64,000 bases of DNA from CAZLDI01 sp964558415 (GTDB lineage Bacteria > Chloroflexota > Dehalococcoidia > SM23-28-2 > RBG-16-64-32), in the NCBI GenBank assembly GCA_964558415.1, contig CAZLDI010000007.1, positions 1-64,000 on the forward strand, in the 5' to 3' direction. Under the pieces are notes generated by a model. It saw nothing but the letters and a program-made list of their open reading frames with translations. It did no database searches and was not told where the DNA came from. Both the position numbers and the translations under genes were made by a program. Within the stretch, counting starts at the first letter, position 1. The number at the start of each line of letters is the position of its first letter. Shown here piece by piece: positions 54,280 through 62,804 of this stretch.

Positions 54280-56670
54280 GTGCCCGTCCAAACGAAACGG
54301 CGGCCTGTACGCAGGACGGGGGTTCATCGGCCGAGACGGACCGGGGGCGTCCGGCGGAGGGCCTCCAGCCCTCGAATCCCCAGCATCCGATTGGGAGGCA
54401 TCCGTCCCGCGTGGGTGATTGCGGGCGCGATCGTGGTGCTGGCAGCGTCGTCTCCGCTCACGGTACCGCTGGCGGTGAACGCGTTCGAAGCGCTGCTGTC
54501 AGCCTTCGGGATCTGCTTATTCCTGCTGGCGCCGCTCCTGGCAGCGGACGTGCGGTTCGCGCTGCGCCGCCCTGAGCTCACGCTCAAGTTCTGGAGGTTA
54601 TTGACCGGCGCGCACCTGCTGCTGGCGTTCTCGCTGGGCTTCGCAGCACTGTTCGAGCCGTCATGGGAGTTCGGCGGAATCGCGTTCGGCGAGGTGAGTC
54701 TGGGCGGCGACCTGGGGAGGGCGTTACTCGGCGGACCTGTGCTGGTCCTGCTGTGGCTCGGCAGCGGCGTCGGAGGGCTCAGCCTCGTCTGGCCGCGGGG
54801 CATGCGGATCGCCGGCGAGGCAGCCGTAACGCGGCTGCGCGGCGTGCGCTGGCTGGACCTGCCCGCGACGGTCGCCCGATGGATTCAGGACCTGGTGTCC
54901 AGCCTGATGCCGGGCAAGGAGGAGCCACTGCAGGAGGAACTCCTCCTGGACACGCCCTATATGCCGAAGTGGGACGAAGAATGGCTGGAGACACCCGCTC
55001 CTCCGGAGGTAGAGGAGTCGCCCGCCGGCGCGGAACTGTCAGAGGCGGAAAAGGACATCATGGTAGCCGGGGAGCCGGACGACGAGTTGGGGCCGTTCCA
55101 GCGGCCGCTGCCCATGGGCCGGCCCGCCGGCCGTGGTTGGGAGCTGCCACCCGTCGACAACCTGGCGGAGGCGGCGGAGATCGAGGTTAGACCCGTAGAC
55201 AACGAGGCGCGGGCGAACCTGATAGTGGACACGCTGGCCTCGTTCGGCGTCGACGCGCGGGTGACTTCTGTGAACCAGGGGCCGGCGGTGACCCAGTTCG
55301 GCGTTGAGCCCGGGTGGGAGACGAAGACGCGCACGGTGGCGGTCCGCGACGAACGAGGGCGCCAGGTGGTGGACAGGGACGGCAAGCCGCAGGTGCGCAC
55401 GGAGGTGCTCTCCCGCACACGGGTGCGCGTGAACCGCGTGACCAGCCTGGCGAACGACCTAGCGCTGGCGCTGGCGGCGCCGACGATCCGGATTGAAGCG
55501 CCCGTTCCGGGCAAGCCGATCATCGGCATCGAAGTGCCGAACACGACGACTTCGCTGGTTGCGCTGCGGAGTGTGATCGAGAGCGCCGCGTTCCAGAAGG
55601 CCAACGGGCGCTCGAAGCTGGCGATCGCGATGGGGAAGGGCGTCTCAGGCGAGCCGGTGGCGGCGGACCTGACGAAGATGCCTCACCTGCTGATCGCCGG
55701 AGCGACAGGCAGCGGAAAGAGCGTTTGCATCAACTCCATCATCGCCTGCTTCCTGCTCCACAACACGCCGGAGGAGCTGCGACTGGTGCTCATCGACCCG
55801 AAGCGAGTGGAGCTCGCGAACTTTGCGGAGATACCGCACCTGGCATTCTCCAAGGTGATCACGGACGTGGAGGAGGTGGTTGGGACGCTGCAGGCGATCA
55901 TCCACGAGATGGACAGCCGGTATCGCCGGTTCGCCTCGATCGGCGTGCGAAATATCGAGGGCTATAACAAGAGTCCGCAGGCGCCTCACCCGCTGCCGAA
56001 CTGGGTGGTGATCATCGACGAGCTGGCGGACCTGATGATGGCCGCGCCGTACGAGGTGGAGCGCCAGATCTGCCGCCTCGCGCAGCTCGCCCGCGCTACC
56101 GGGATCCACCTGATCGTCGCGACGCAGCGGCCGTCTGTGGATGTGGTCACCGGGCTGATCAAGGCGAACTTCCCCACGCGGATCGCCTTCGCTGTCTCCT
56201 CGCAGGTGGACTCGCGGACGATCATCGATATGGGCGGCGCGGACAAGCTGCTGGGCCGGGGGGACATGCTGTTCATGCCCACGGATGCGTCCAAGCCGAA
56301 GAGGATCCAGGGGTCATATGTCTCGGACCAGGAGATCGATAAGATCGTCGCCTGGTGGGCGAACGATCGCTTCCGGCACCTGGCGCCGGAAAAGTTGGAC
56401 CACCTTCTGGAGGAAGCCGTTGGCGAAGCACCGCGCCCACGCCAGGAGGAGGAGGACGACCCGCTTTACGATGCCGCCCGCGAACTGGCGGGGCAGCACA
56501 CGCGGGTATCGACCTCGTTGCTGCAGCGGCGCCTGCACATCGGCTATCCGCGAGCGGCGCGGCTGATCGACCTGCTGGAGGACCACGGGATAATCGGCCC
56601 GTCCGAGAGCGGACAGTCGCGCCGGGTACTGGCGGAAGGGTACGGCGACAACGAATACCGCCTCGAATAG
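54280..56670 (+). CDS. ftsK: DNA translocase FtsK/SpoIIIE
   Basis: A 796-residue chromosome-segregation motor. After a basic N-terminus come about four membrane helices (AWVIAGAIVVLAASSPL; LLSAFGICLFLLAPLLA; LLLAFSLGFAALF; GGPVLVLLWLGSGVGGL), an acidic linker, the alpha domain (ITSFGVDARVTSVNQGPAVT-like), Walker A AGATGSGKSVCINSII, Walker B WVVIIDELADLMM and the C-terminal gamma winged helix (TSLLQRRLHIGYPRAARLID). GTG 54280 follows the RNase J stop by 8 bases. A dif/XerC partner is encoded at 6208-7137. Confidence 0.95.
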   Translation: MPVQTKRRPVRRTGVHRPRRTGGVRRRASSPRIPSIRLGGIRPAWVIAGAIVVLAASSPLTVPLAVNAFEALLSAFGICLFLLAPLLAADVRFALRRPELTLKFWRLLTGAHLLLAFSLGFAALFEPSWEFGGIAFGEVSLGGDLGRALLGGPVLVLLWLGSGVGGLSLVWPRGMRIAGEAAVTRLRGVRWLDLPATVARWIQDLVSSLMPGKEEPLQEELLLDTPYMPKWDEEWLETPAPPEVEESPAGAELSEAEKDIMVAGEPDDELGPFQRPLPMGRPAGRGWELPPVDNLAEAAEIEVRPVDNEARANLIVDTLASFGVDARVTSVNQGPAVTQFGVEPGWETKTRTVAVRDERGRQVVDRDGKPQVRTEVLSRTRVRVNRVTSLANDLALALAAPTIRIEAPVPGKPIIGIEVPNTTTSLVALRSVIESAAFQKANGRSKLAIAMGKGVSGEPVAADLTKMPHLLIAGATGSGKSVCINSIIACFLLHNTPEELRLVLIDPKRVELANFAEIPHLAFSKVITDVEEVVGTLQAIIHEMDSRYRRFASIGVRNIEGYNKSPQAPHPLPNWVVIIDELADLMMAAPYEVERQICRLAQLARATGIHLIVATQRPSVDVVTGLIKANFPTRIAFAVSSQVDSRTIIDMGGADKLLGRGDMLFMPTDASKPKRIQGSYVSDQEIDKIVAWWANDRFRHLAPEKLDHLLEEAVGEAPRPRQEEEDDPLYDAARELAGQHTRVSTSLLQRRLHIGYPRAARLIDLLEDHGIIGPSESGQSRRVLAEGYGDNEYRLE

Positions 56671-56738
56671 CGAACGCGGGCGGTAGCCACAAGATCTTCC
56701 GCCACGGAATTTCCCTCGAACTTTCCCCTGAAATCGAC

Positions 56739-56766
56739 TTGACAATTTCGGGGCGAGTGCTATGTT
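56739..56766 (+). promoter_or_regulatory. Strong promoter of the small-ORF unit after ftsK
   Basis: TTGACA at 56739-56744, 16-base spacer, TATGTT at 56761-56766 with an extended TGC. It is among the best promoters in the window. Confidence 0.75.
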
Positions 56767-56802
56767 GGTAGATGAAGCCTTAAGGACTGGAGGAGATTGC
56801 GT

Positions 56803-56865
56803 ATGATGAGATTACATGCGCTGATCGCAGTACTGGAGGTGGACCGCGGAAGGTCCTCCGCGTAG
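56803..56865 (+). CDS. 20-residue leader peptide
   Basis: ATG-ATG at 56803, stop TAG at 56863. The peptide is MMRLHALIAVLEVDRGRSSA, rich in Leu, Ile and Val. GGAGGAG ends 7 bases before the start. It lies directly behind a strong promoter and before several hairpins, the layout of an attenuator leader. The regulated gene would be the membrane protein at 57139. Confidence 0.5.
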   Translation: MMRLHALIAVLEVDRGRSSA

Positions 56866-56984
56866 GACAGGCGGAGGAAAGGCGAACCGTGGAGCGGCGT
56901 GCTGAAAAGAGACTGAAGAGTCCATCGCGCGGGTGATCCGCCGTAAAGCTAAACGCCGGACGCGGGAACTAAGGAACCGATTGG
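56866..56984 (+). ncRNA. Structured leader of unknown class
   Basis: The segment contains GGCGGA (56870-56875), able to pair with TCCGCC (56937-56942), and a small GACT-GAAG-AGTC hairpin between. CGCGGA-AGGTCC-TCCGCG overlaps the end of the leader peptide (56846-56863). Two further small frames (GTG 56889 and GTG 56933, the second Arg/Lys-rich) overlap each other by GTGA. No known riboswitch signature was matched. Confidence 0.35.
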
Positions 56985-57011
56985 CAGGCTCCCCAAGAAA
57001 CGGGGAGCCTG
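56985..57011 (+). terminator. Hairpin upstream of the Cys-rich membrane protein gene
   Basis: CAGGCTCCCC-AAGAAAC-GGGGAGCCTG is a perfect 10-bp stem followed by TTCAGTTTG. It has only a weak U-run, so it may be a conditional or poor terminator. Confidence 0.6.
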
Positions 57012-57138
57012 TTCAGTTTGCGGACGGGAAGTGGAGATACCTTTCGGGCCGCCCTTCGCCTGCTGCTCTACGGCGTAACTAGTACGATATCGCTGCTTCG
57101 CTTCAGGCGCCCTTGCGCTGCGAAGAAGGAGGTCTGTC

Positions 57139-57900
57139 ATGGGGAGTTGTAACTCGTGTCAAGGCGGCCTGCGTTCGCTGATCTCGCGGAAGCTGGGGAG
57201 GTGCGCCGCCTGCATCCAGGTGGCGCTGCTGGGGACGGTCGCGGGGTGGGCTTCAGCCGCGGCCATCAATCTGATTTGGGACGACCCGATCGGCCTGGCG
57301 GTCGCCCTCGTGGTTGCGGGGAGCTTCACGCTGCTGCTGACCAGTCACGCCCTGGCGTTCGTCGTCAGAAGGGTGATGGAACCGGTCGAGGCCATACCTG
57401 TCCCGGCGGGCGAGGAGGGTGCGGCGCAGTTCCGGCTGGAGCGCCGGGCGTTCCTGCGGGGCTCGCTGGGCGTGGTGGTGGCAGGCGTGCTGGGGTCTGT
57501 GCTCGGTATGAGGGTCCTGGAAGGCGCGCAGCCCGCGCGGGCCACCTCCTGCGAAGACCCCCAGATCCACGACGTCTCCGGCAACGTCCCGCCGATCACG
57601 ACCGCCCCAGTCCTGATCTGCGCCAAGAACCAGGCCGATGCGGAAAAGGCGGCCGGCCAGCCGCTGGCGCCGAGCGCGAAGATCAACGCTGACATCTTCT
57701 GCCTGCAGTTCCGCTGCGACCCCCAGCAGAACCGCCAGCGGCAGTGCCTGCGCAGGGAAGGCACAGGCAACCTGGAGTACACCGTGAGCTGCGTGGCGGG
57801 CGGCACTCTTCCGCCGGGCCAGAAGTGTCCCAAGGGGCAGAGTGTCTTCACCTGCACGGGCACGCTGACGAAGATAGGCTGCCAGTGTAAGCGAGTGTAA
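57139..57900 (+). CDS. Cys-rich membrane protein with internal twin-arginine motif
   Basis: A 253-residue protein. The N-terminus has two Cys pairs (GSCNSCQGG; GRCAACIQV), then two membrane helices (~28-45 and ~52-76). A twin-arginine-like segment follows (ERRAFLRGSLGVVVAGVLGS, 101-120). The exported C-terminus (~135-253) has about ten Cys, e.g. CLQFRCDPQ and CTGTLTKIGCQCKRV. A Tat signal placed after two membrane helices is unusual; tatA and tatC are 8 kb away. AAGAAGGAGGT precedes ATG 57139 by 5 bases. No family is recognised; a redox or metal role is possible. Confidence 0.65.
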   Translation: MGSCNSCQGGLRSLISRKLGRCAACIQVALLGTVAGWASAAAINLIWDDPIGLAVALVVAGSFTLLLTSHALAFVVRRVMEPVEAIPVPAGEEGAAQFRLERRAFLRGSLGVVVAGVLGSVLGMRVLEGAQPARATSCEDPQIHDVSGNVPPITTAPVLICAKNQADAEKAAGQPLAPSAKINADIFCLQFRCDPQQNRQRQCLRREGTGNLEYTVSCVAGGTLPPGQKCPKGQSVFTCTGTLTKIGCQCKRV

Positions 57901-57914
57901 GGTCAACCGACACG

Positions 57915-57981
57915 CCTCTCCCCCTCTCCCGCGCACGGGAGAGGGGGCGGGGGGTGAGGGCCTTTCTGCCAAACAAACTCC
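57915..57981. repeat. Palindromic intergenic repeat, copy 1
   Basis: CCCCCTCTCCCG-CGCA-CGGGAGAGGGGG is a perfect 12-bp stem (57920-57947), followed by GGTGAGGGCCTTTCTGCC. The end, TTTCTGCCAAACAAACTCC (57963-57981), recurs exactly at 58108-58126. Confidence 0.75.
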
Positions 57982-57999
57982 GGGTGCCTGCGCAACACC

Positions 58000-58098
58000 G
58001 GGGGGCGGGTTTGCGGCTCCTTCCGCCGGACCAAACCACCACGCCCTTCGGCTCTCCATCAGCACCACCAGGGTTCCAGCCGGGGAACCCGCCCCTAC
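58000..58098. repeat. Inverted-repeat element with GGGGCGGGTTT ends
   Basis: It starts GGGGGGCGGGTTT and ends AACCCGCCCCTAC, i.e. inverted ends around an ~70-base core. The same ends bound a 65-base insert inside the cyclase gene at 63712-63776, so this is a dispersed family. Confidence 0.6.
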
Positions 58099-58107
58099 TC
58101 ACCCCCG

Positions 58108-58205
58108 TTTCTGCCAAACAAACTCCCGCTCATCATCTCCCCTCTCCTGCGCACGGGAGAGCGGCGCCATACGGCCCGTCCGGGGGGGGGTGAGGGCTTT
58201 CTGCC
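58108..58205. repeat. Palindromic intergenic repeat, copy 2
   Basis: Second copy of the repeat at 57915: the exact TTTCTGCCAAACAAACTCC (58108-58126), then CTCTCCTG-CGCA-CGGGAGAG and GGGTGAGGGCTTTCTGCC. It is interrupted by an ACGGCCCGTCC insertion. Confidence 0.7.
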
Positions 58206-58216
58206 GGCGGTGAGTG

Positions 58217-60628
58217 CTACCTCCGCCGGCGCCCTCGTGAGGTTGCGCCGCGGCGCATGGCGGCGATGGCGGCGAGGCCCTCTTCGTCACCGACGAGGTC
58301 GCGGCGCAGTTCTACGACGCGGTCGCGGAGGAGGGCGGCTTTCTCGAACTCCAGGTTGCGCGCGGCGTCCTTCATCTGCTTTTCGAAGTCCTTCACGAGG
58401 CGGGCGAGCTCGTCTTTCGGTATCTGGCCGGTGACGTAGTCCTGCTTCGCGTCCGCCACTTGTTTGACGCGCTCCGTTATGTCGCGGATCGCCTTCTGGA
58501 TGCCCTCCGGCTCAACGCCGTGCTGCTCGTTGTGCTGCTGCTGGATGCGGCGGCGGCGATCGGTCTCTTCGATGGCGCGGCGCATCGAGTCCGTCATAAC
58601 GTCCGCGTACATGATCACCGCGCCGCTGACGTGTCTGGCGGCCCGGCCCATCGTCTGAATCAGAGACCATTCCGAGCGCAGGTAGCCCTCTTTGTCGGCG
58701 TCCAGAATGACGACGAGGCTCACCTCCGGCAGATCGAGGCCCTCGCGCAGGAGGTTGATGCCGACGACAACGTCGTAGATGCCGAGGCGGAGGTCGCGCA
58801 GGATCTCGACTCGCTCGAAGGTCTGGATCTCGGAGTGGAGGTAGTGGGTCTTGACGCCCATCTCAATGAGGTAGTCGGCGAGGTCTTCCGCCATCTTCTT
58901 GGTGAGCGTCGTGCAGAGGACGCGCTCGCCACGGTCGACGCGGGCGCGCACCTCGTCGATAAGGTCGTCGATCTGCCCCTTCGTCGGGCGGACTTCGATG
59001 GTGGGGTCAAGGAGACCGGTGGGGCGGATGACCTGCTGGACGACCTGCTCGCTGTGCTCGTACTCCCAGGGGCCGGGCGTGGCGGAGACGTAGATGACCT
59101 GGTTGATGTGCCCCAGAAACTCCTGGAAGCTGAGCGGCCGGTTGTCGAGCGCTGAGGGCAAGCGGAAGCCGTAGTCCACCAGCGTCTGCTTGCGCGAGCG
59201 GTCGCCGCGGTACATGCCGCGGACCTGCGGGATCGCCATGTGCGACTCGTCGATGAACAGCAGCCAGTCGTCGGGGAAGTAGTCGAGGAGCGTCCACGGG
59301 GTGCTGCCGGCGGCACGACGGGCGAGATGGCGGGAATAGTTCTCGATGCCGGAGCAGTAGCCCTGCTCGCGCAGGCATTCGATATCGTAGCGCGTGCGCT
59401 CGGTGAGGCGCTGGGCCTCCAGAAGCTTGCCGCGCTCCAGCAGCATGGCGTGCGTCTCGTTCAGCTCGGCCTCGATGTCCTCGATCGCGGACTCGAGCTT
59501 GTCCTGCGAGGTGACGAAGTGCTTGGCCGGGTAGATCTCGACCTCGTCCATCTCCGAGAGGACCTCGCCGGTGAGAGGGTCTAGCTGGAGGATGCGCTCG
59601 ACCTCGTCGCCGAAGAAGTCGACGCGAACGGCGAGCTCTTCGTAGGCGGGGAGGACGGTCAGACTATCGCCACGGAGGCGGAAGCGCCCGCGGACGAGGT
59701 TCTGGTCGTTGCGCTCGTACTGCATGTCGACGAGGCGGCGCAGGGCGCGGCTGCGGTTACCCGGCTCGTTCTTCCGGAAGCGGAGCACGAAGTTGTAGTA
59801 CTCCGACGGCTCGCCGAGGCCGTAGATGCACGAGACGGAGGCGACGATGATGACGTCGCGGTGCTGAAAGAGGGCGCGGGTAGCGGCGTGGCGCAGCTTG
59901 TCGATCTCCTCGTTGATGTCCGCGTCCTTGGCGATGTAGGTATCGGAACGCGGGATGTAAGCCTCCGGCTGATAGTAATCGTAGTAGGAAACAAAGTATT
60001 CGACGGCATTTTCGGGGAAGAAGTCGCGGAACTCGGAGTAGAGCTGGGCGGCGAGGGTCTTGTTGGGGGAAAGGACGAGCGTGGGCCGGTTGGTGCGGGC
60101 GATGACGTTGGCCATCGTGAAGGTCTTGCCGGAGCCGGTGACGCCGAGGATGGTCTGGTGCTTTTGCTTCGCCTGGATGCCGGCGACGAGTTTCTCGACG
60201 GCCTCGGGTTGGTCGCCGGTCATTTGGAAATCGGAGGAGAGCCGGAAAGCGGTATCGGCGGTGGGAACCGTGGTGGCCCACCAGCCTTCGAGAGGCACGA
60301 GGCGTTTCTGATCCGGATCGACGCCCAGCATGAAGTTTTCGAGGGCCTGGGCACCAATGAGGGGGGCTGAGCCGGGTTCCCCAAATGCGCAAATGATAGT
60401 CCTGGGGACGCCACCATTCAGCTCAGCAGTGATTTCGCCGAGGTCAGCCTCGATGACGTGCCCGTTCGCTAACCGAAGTCGAGCCCTCGTGAATGGCGTG
60501 CAGCCGAGCCGCATCAGCACTTCACGCGGAACAGTCGTGAAGCTTGAGCCAGTATCGACGAGAGCATCTAGCGTCTCCGAGTCGCCAGCGGCGCCGACGA
60601 GGGTTATGGGGTGGAAGAAGGTGCCCAT
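58217..60628 (-). CDS. uvrB: Retropepsin-like aspartic protease fused to excinuclease subunit UvrB
   Basis: An 803-residue fusion. Residues 1-~118 are a retroviral-type protease domain: [13 protein letters not shown] (DTG at 25-27) and [18 protein letters not shown]. Full-length UvrB starts at ~127 ([20 protein letters not shown]). It has Walker [11 protein letters not shown] (162-171), the beta-hairpin region [12 protein letters not shown], helicase motifs ([23 protein letters not shown]) and a C-terminal UVR motif ([20 protein letters not shown]). UvrB loads damage for UvrC incision. No stop or credible start separates the two. An extended -10 (TGC-TACAAT, 60645-60637) sits 8 bases before ATG 60628, so both are made from one mRNA. 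The open frame to 60721 is not used. Confidence 0.9.
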   Translation of the reverse strand: MGTFFHPITLVGAAGDSETLDALVDTGSSFTTVPREVLMRLGCTPFTRARLRLANGHVIEADLGEITAELNGGVPRTIICAFGEPGSAPLIGAQALENFMLGVDPDQKRLVPLEGWWATTVPTADTAFRLSSDFQMTGDQPEAVEKLVAGIQAKQKHQTILGVTGSGKTFTMANVIARTNRPTLVLSPNKTLAAQLYSEFRDFFPENAVEYFVSYYDYYQPEAYIPRSDTYIAKDADINEEIDKLRHAATRALFQHRDVIIVASVSCIYGLGEPSEYYNFVLRFRKNEPGNRSRALRRLVDMQYERNDQNLVRGRFRLRGDSLTVLPAYEELAVRVDFFGDEVERILQLDPLTGEVLSEMDEVEIYPAKHFVTSQDKLESAIEDIEAELNETHAMLLERGKLLEAQRLTERTRYDIECLREQGYCSGIENYSRHLARRAAGSTPWTLLDYFPDDWLLFIDESHMAIPQVRGMYRGDRSRKQTLVDYGFRLPSALDNRPLSFQEFLGHINQVIYVSATPGPWEYEHSEQVVQQVIRPTGLLDPTIEVRPTKGQIDDLIDEVRARVDRGERVLCTTLTKKMAEDLADYLIEMGVKTHYLHSEIQTFERVEILRDLRLGIYDVVVGINLLREGLDLPEVSLVVILDADKEGYLRSEWSLIQTMGRAARHVSGAVIMYADVMTDSMRRAIEETDRRRRIQQQHNEQHGVEPEGIQKAIRDITERVKQVADAKQDYVTGQIPKDELARLVKDFEKQMKDAARNLEFEKAALLRDRVVELRRDLVGDEEGLAAIAAMRRGATSRGRRRR

Positions 60629-60636
60629 GTGTGTAC

Positions 60637-60645
60637 ATTGTAGCA
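60637..60645 (-). promoter_or_regulatory. Extended -10 promoter of the uvrB fusion
   Basis: Minus strand TGC-TACAAT, ending 8 bases before ATG 60628; a near-leaderless message is expected. Confidence 0.6.
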
Positions 60646-60760
60646 AGCGGGGTGACGGCGGGGTGTCAGTGGGGGTTCGCGCCAGCTTACCGGGGCACGA
60701 ACGAACGGGGGAGGAACGCATGCACGGTGCGCAGGTGTTCGGGAGCGGGGTGTGGTGGCT

Positions 60761-60794
60761 CCGCTCATCCTTACGAGTGCCTCAGGATGAGCGG
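60761..60794. repeat. Inverted repeat, 11-bp stem
   Basis: CCGCTCATCCT (60761-60771) and AGGATGAGCGG (60784-60794) with a 12-base loop, in the gene-free stretch upstream of uvrB (60629-61049). Confidence 0.7.
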
Positions 60795-60892
60795 GAAGGA
60801 GGGATCTCACGCCCCGAACCGCTGGTAGGGCGGCAGGCAGCGGCGTCTGGCCTCAGGAAAAACGAGCGGCCGGGCTGTATGGCCGGCCGCAG

Positions 60893-61038
60893 GATTCGTT
60901 CTCCCCTTCGCGCCGCCTTGCTTCCGCCCTGCTCGACTCCGAATGACAGGCGGGCCGCTGTGCGGGAATTACCGGGCTTGAGATTCGTTCGCCGTCAGCC
61001 CCTCCTTCCTTCCGCCCCGCTCGACTCCGAATGACGGG
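60893..61038. repeat. Two direct copies of a ~57-base intergenic repeat
   Basis: Copy 1 at 60893-60950 and copy 2 at 60982-61038. Both run GATTCGTTC...CTTCCGCCC(T/C)GCTCGACTCC and end GAATGAC(A/G)GG. They lie before the promoter at 61050. Confidence 0.7.
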
Positions 61039-61049
61039 GAGGAGGGACG

Positions 61050-61055
61050 TATAAT
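61050..61055 (+). promoter_or_regulatory. -10 box before the small frame at 61065
   Basis: Perfect TATAAT ending 9 bases before TTG 61065. Confidence 0.5.
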
Positions 61056-61064
61056 GCTACGATT

Positions 61065-61286
61065 TTGCGTCACAGCGCCACTCAGGTGCCTACGGACTTT
61101 GAGAGCCTTGAGGAACTATCCGCAATCGCTGGGAAGGTGATGATGTGCTTCTCGAAGGCGAAAGGTGGCGTCCCGACGAACACGGAGGAGCAGTTGGCTC
61201 GTGATGCGTTCGAGGTGACCAGTAACTTCTTGGCACGCGACAACATCCAAGCGATGATCAAAGTCCTGGATGATGCCGCTGGCTGA
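61065..61286 (+). CDS. Hypothetical 73-residue protein
   Basis: TTG start after a perfect -10. The frame reads TDFESLEELSAIAGKVMMCF, then helical segments (EQLARDAFEVTSNFLARDN; MIKVLDDAAG). It has a believable amphipathic composition but no known family. It overlaps a minus-strand frame (61116-61445) over ~170 bases, so at most one is likely to be fully real. Confidence 0.45.
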   Translation: MRHSATQVPTDFESLEELSAIAGKVMMCFSKAKGGVPTNTEEQLARDAFEVTSNFLARDNIQAMIKVLDDAAG

Positions 61287-61445
61287 ACGCCTCAAGGCCG
61301 ACCCGCGCAGTGCGTCACGGCACCGCCGACATAGCGCCAGCGTCCCGCGTCCCCACGAACCAGCGTCAGCGGGGTCGCCTCGACAGGACGTAACGGCGTA
61401 AATCCCGATGTGCGGACGGCGGCAGAATGCGCAGGATGCGGCCAC
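61116..61445 (-). CDS. Possible small zinc-finger protein on the opposite strand
   Basis: GTG at 61445 begins AASCAFCRRPHIGIY and continues GTLALCRRCRDALRGS: two CxxC pairs about 30 residues apart, a ribbon-like arrangement. TAAACT (61457-61452) ends exactly 6 bases before the GTG, as at other leaderless genes here. The second half is antisense to the frame at 61065 and looks less protein-like. Confidence 0.35.
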   Translation of the reverse strand: MAASCAFCRRPHIGIYAVTSCRGDPADAGSWGRGTLALCRRCRDALRGSALRRSASGIIQDFDHRLDVVACQEVTGHLERITSQLLLRVRRDATFRLREAHHHLPSDCG

Positions 61446-61499
61446 GCACTCAGTTTAGGGGACGATGCGCCTATGTCTAAGGGGTCGGTGTCACCGCGT

Positions 61500-62804
61500 C
61501 TACTGCGCCGCCTCAACCACCGCCCACACTCTCACCGCCTCACCCACCCCCTTCAACTCCTGCTCGCCCTTATCCTCGAAGCGTACCCCAGCGGACGTGC
61601 GCGCCAGCGAGCGCACCGTCTCCGACACCAGCACTTCCCCCGCCGCCGACAGCCCCGCGATCCGAGACGCGATGTTAACGGCCCCGCCGTAGACGTTGTT
61701 CTCCTCGCGGATGACGTCTCCCGCGTGGAGGCCGAGGTGGAGGGGGAGACCAGCATTGGCCCCGGCGCTGCCGCAGGCGAGGGCGGCTTCGATTGCTTGC
61801 CGAGCGGACGTGAAGACGGCGAGGACGCCGTCGCCGAGGAGCTTTCCTTCGATCGGGGTGCCTGCGCTGTCGCGGATGACGGTGCGGAGGGTGGCGTCGA
61901 GATCACGAGCCTTGGCGCGGAAGGCGGCGTCGCCGAGGCGCTCGGTGAGGGCGGTGGAGTCCGCGATGTCGGCGAAGAAGATGATTGCCGTGCCGGAAGG
62001 GAATTCTCGCCGGGCCGCCTCATCTTCGTCCAGGAACTGGCGTACGATCTCTCCGCTTTCGGCGACCGTCGCCTCGACCAACGAAGCATCGGGGATAGCG
62101 GCAGCCATTTCCCGCATCAAGGGGAGTACCCCCTTGGGGCCGTCAGTAAAGTGCACGAGAAGTGTCGGGGCTCGGACATGGTTCAACAAGTCCGTAACCT
62201 CAGTGTCCATAGATTGTCTGTGGTAGGCAAGGAATTCCTCAGGAGACATGCTTGCTCGACATGCACTTGCCCACCTAAACGCGGCTTCTGCACTTGAATA
62301 CTCCAGGGTCGCACTTGCTAATGCTAATGTGTATGATTCCCACTCATCCTCAATCATGCCTGTCAGTCCTGTGAGCACACGCAGCGTAGGCACTTGCGTA
62401 TACCAATTGCCTGCAGACGCGTATCCCTCAGCCAAGACAAGTCGCGTGACACGTTCCGCATGAGTGGTAGAGAAGGTGATCGCTGTCGGAACGGCATGAC
62501 TGTGAGCGTAAAGCGGAAACTTCTCCAGTCCCAAGTGATCGACGACCGTCACTAGATCAGTTAGTTGAGCCCTCAGAGAATAATCGGTGATGCCGTGTTC
62601 GGAAGCGCCTGTTCCCCGGCCGTCATAAAACACTAACCTGCGATTGAACGCGTCGAACGATCGTTCCCAACCGTCAAAGCTCCTCCTCATGTGCAGGGTG
62701 CCCCAAAGCGAACTGACTACAACTAGAGGAGGACCGTCCCCGATCAAGCTGTAGGCGATATTCACGCCGTCGCTCGTCTTGGCGTACTGGATGCGCGGCT
62801 CCAT
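61500..62804 (-). CDS. Alpha/beta hydrolase fused to a class III adenylate/guanylate cyclase
   Basis: A 434-residue two-domain protein. The N-terminal hydrolase (~5-270) has VVVSSLWGTLHMRRSFDGW, VFYDGRGTGASEHG and nucleophile elbow YAHSHAVPTA, with Ala in place of the usual Gly residues. The C-terminal cyclase (~283-434) has IIFFADIADSTALTERLGD (first metal Asp), GKLLGDGVLAVF (second Asp) and NIASRIAGLSAAGEVLVS. The hydrolase half may act as a sensor for the cyclase. ATG 62804 is preceded by GGGGAGG; it overlaps the stop of a 20-codon frame upstream. Confidence 0.85.
   Translation of the reverse strand: MEPRIQYAKTSDGVNIAYSLIGDGPPLVVVSSLWGTLHMRRSFDGWERSFDAFNRRLVFYDGRGTGASEHGITDYSLRAQLTDLVTVVDHLGLEKFPLYAHSHAVPTAITFSTTHAERVTRLVLAEGYASAGNWYTQVPTLRVLTGLTGMIEDEWESYTLALASATLEYSSAEAAFRWASACRASMSPEEFLAYHRQSMDTEVTDLLNHVRAPTLLVHFTDGPKGVLPLMREMAAAIPDASLVEATVAESGEIVRQFLDEDEAARREFPSGTAIIFFADIADSTALTERLGDAAFRAKARDLDATLRTVIRDSAGTPIEGKLLGDGVLAVFTSARQAIEAALACGSAGANAGLPLHLGLHAGDVIREENNVYGGAVNIASRIAGLSAAGEVLVSETVRSLARTSAGVRFEDKGEQELKGVGEAVRVWAVVEAAQ

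Noticed and set aside
56836..56848. GAGGTGGACCGCG resembles the T-box consensus AGGGTGGNACCGCG.
   Set aside because: One base is missing from the bulge, it lies inside the leader peptide frame, only ~65 bases follow the promoter (no room for stem I), and the downstream gene is not related to aminoacylation.
56933..57079. 48-residue Arg/Lys-rich frame (starts IRRKAKRRTRELRNRL), considered as a small ribosomal-type protein.
   Set aside because: It runs through the 10-bp terminator-like hairpin, lacks a ribosome site of its own and matches no known small ribosomal protein.
61410..62297. Long plus-strand open frame opposite the hydrolase-cyclase gene.
   Set aside because: It is the antisense shadow of a clearly recognisable protein and shows no domain of its own.
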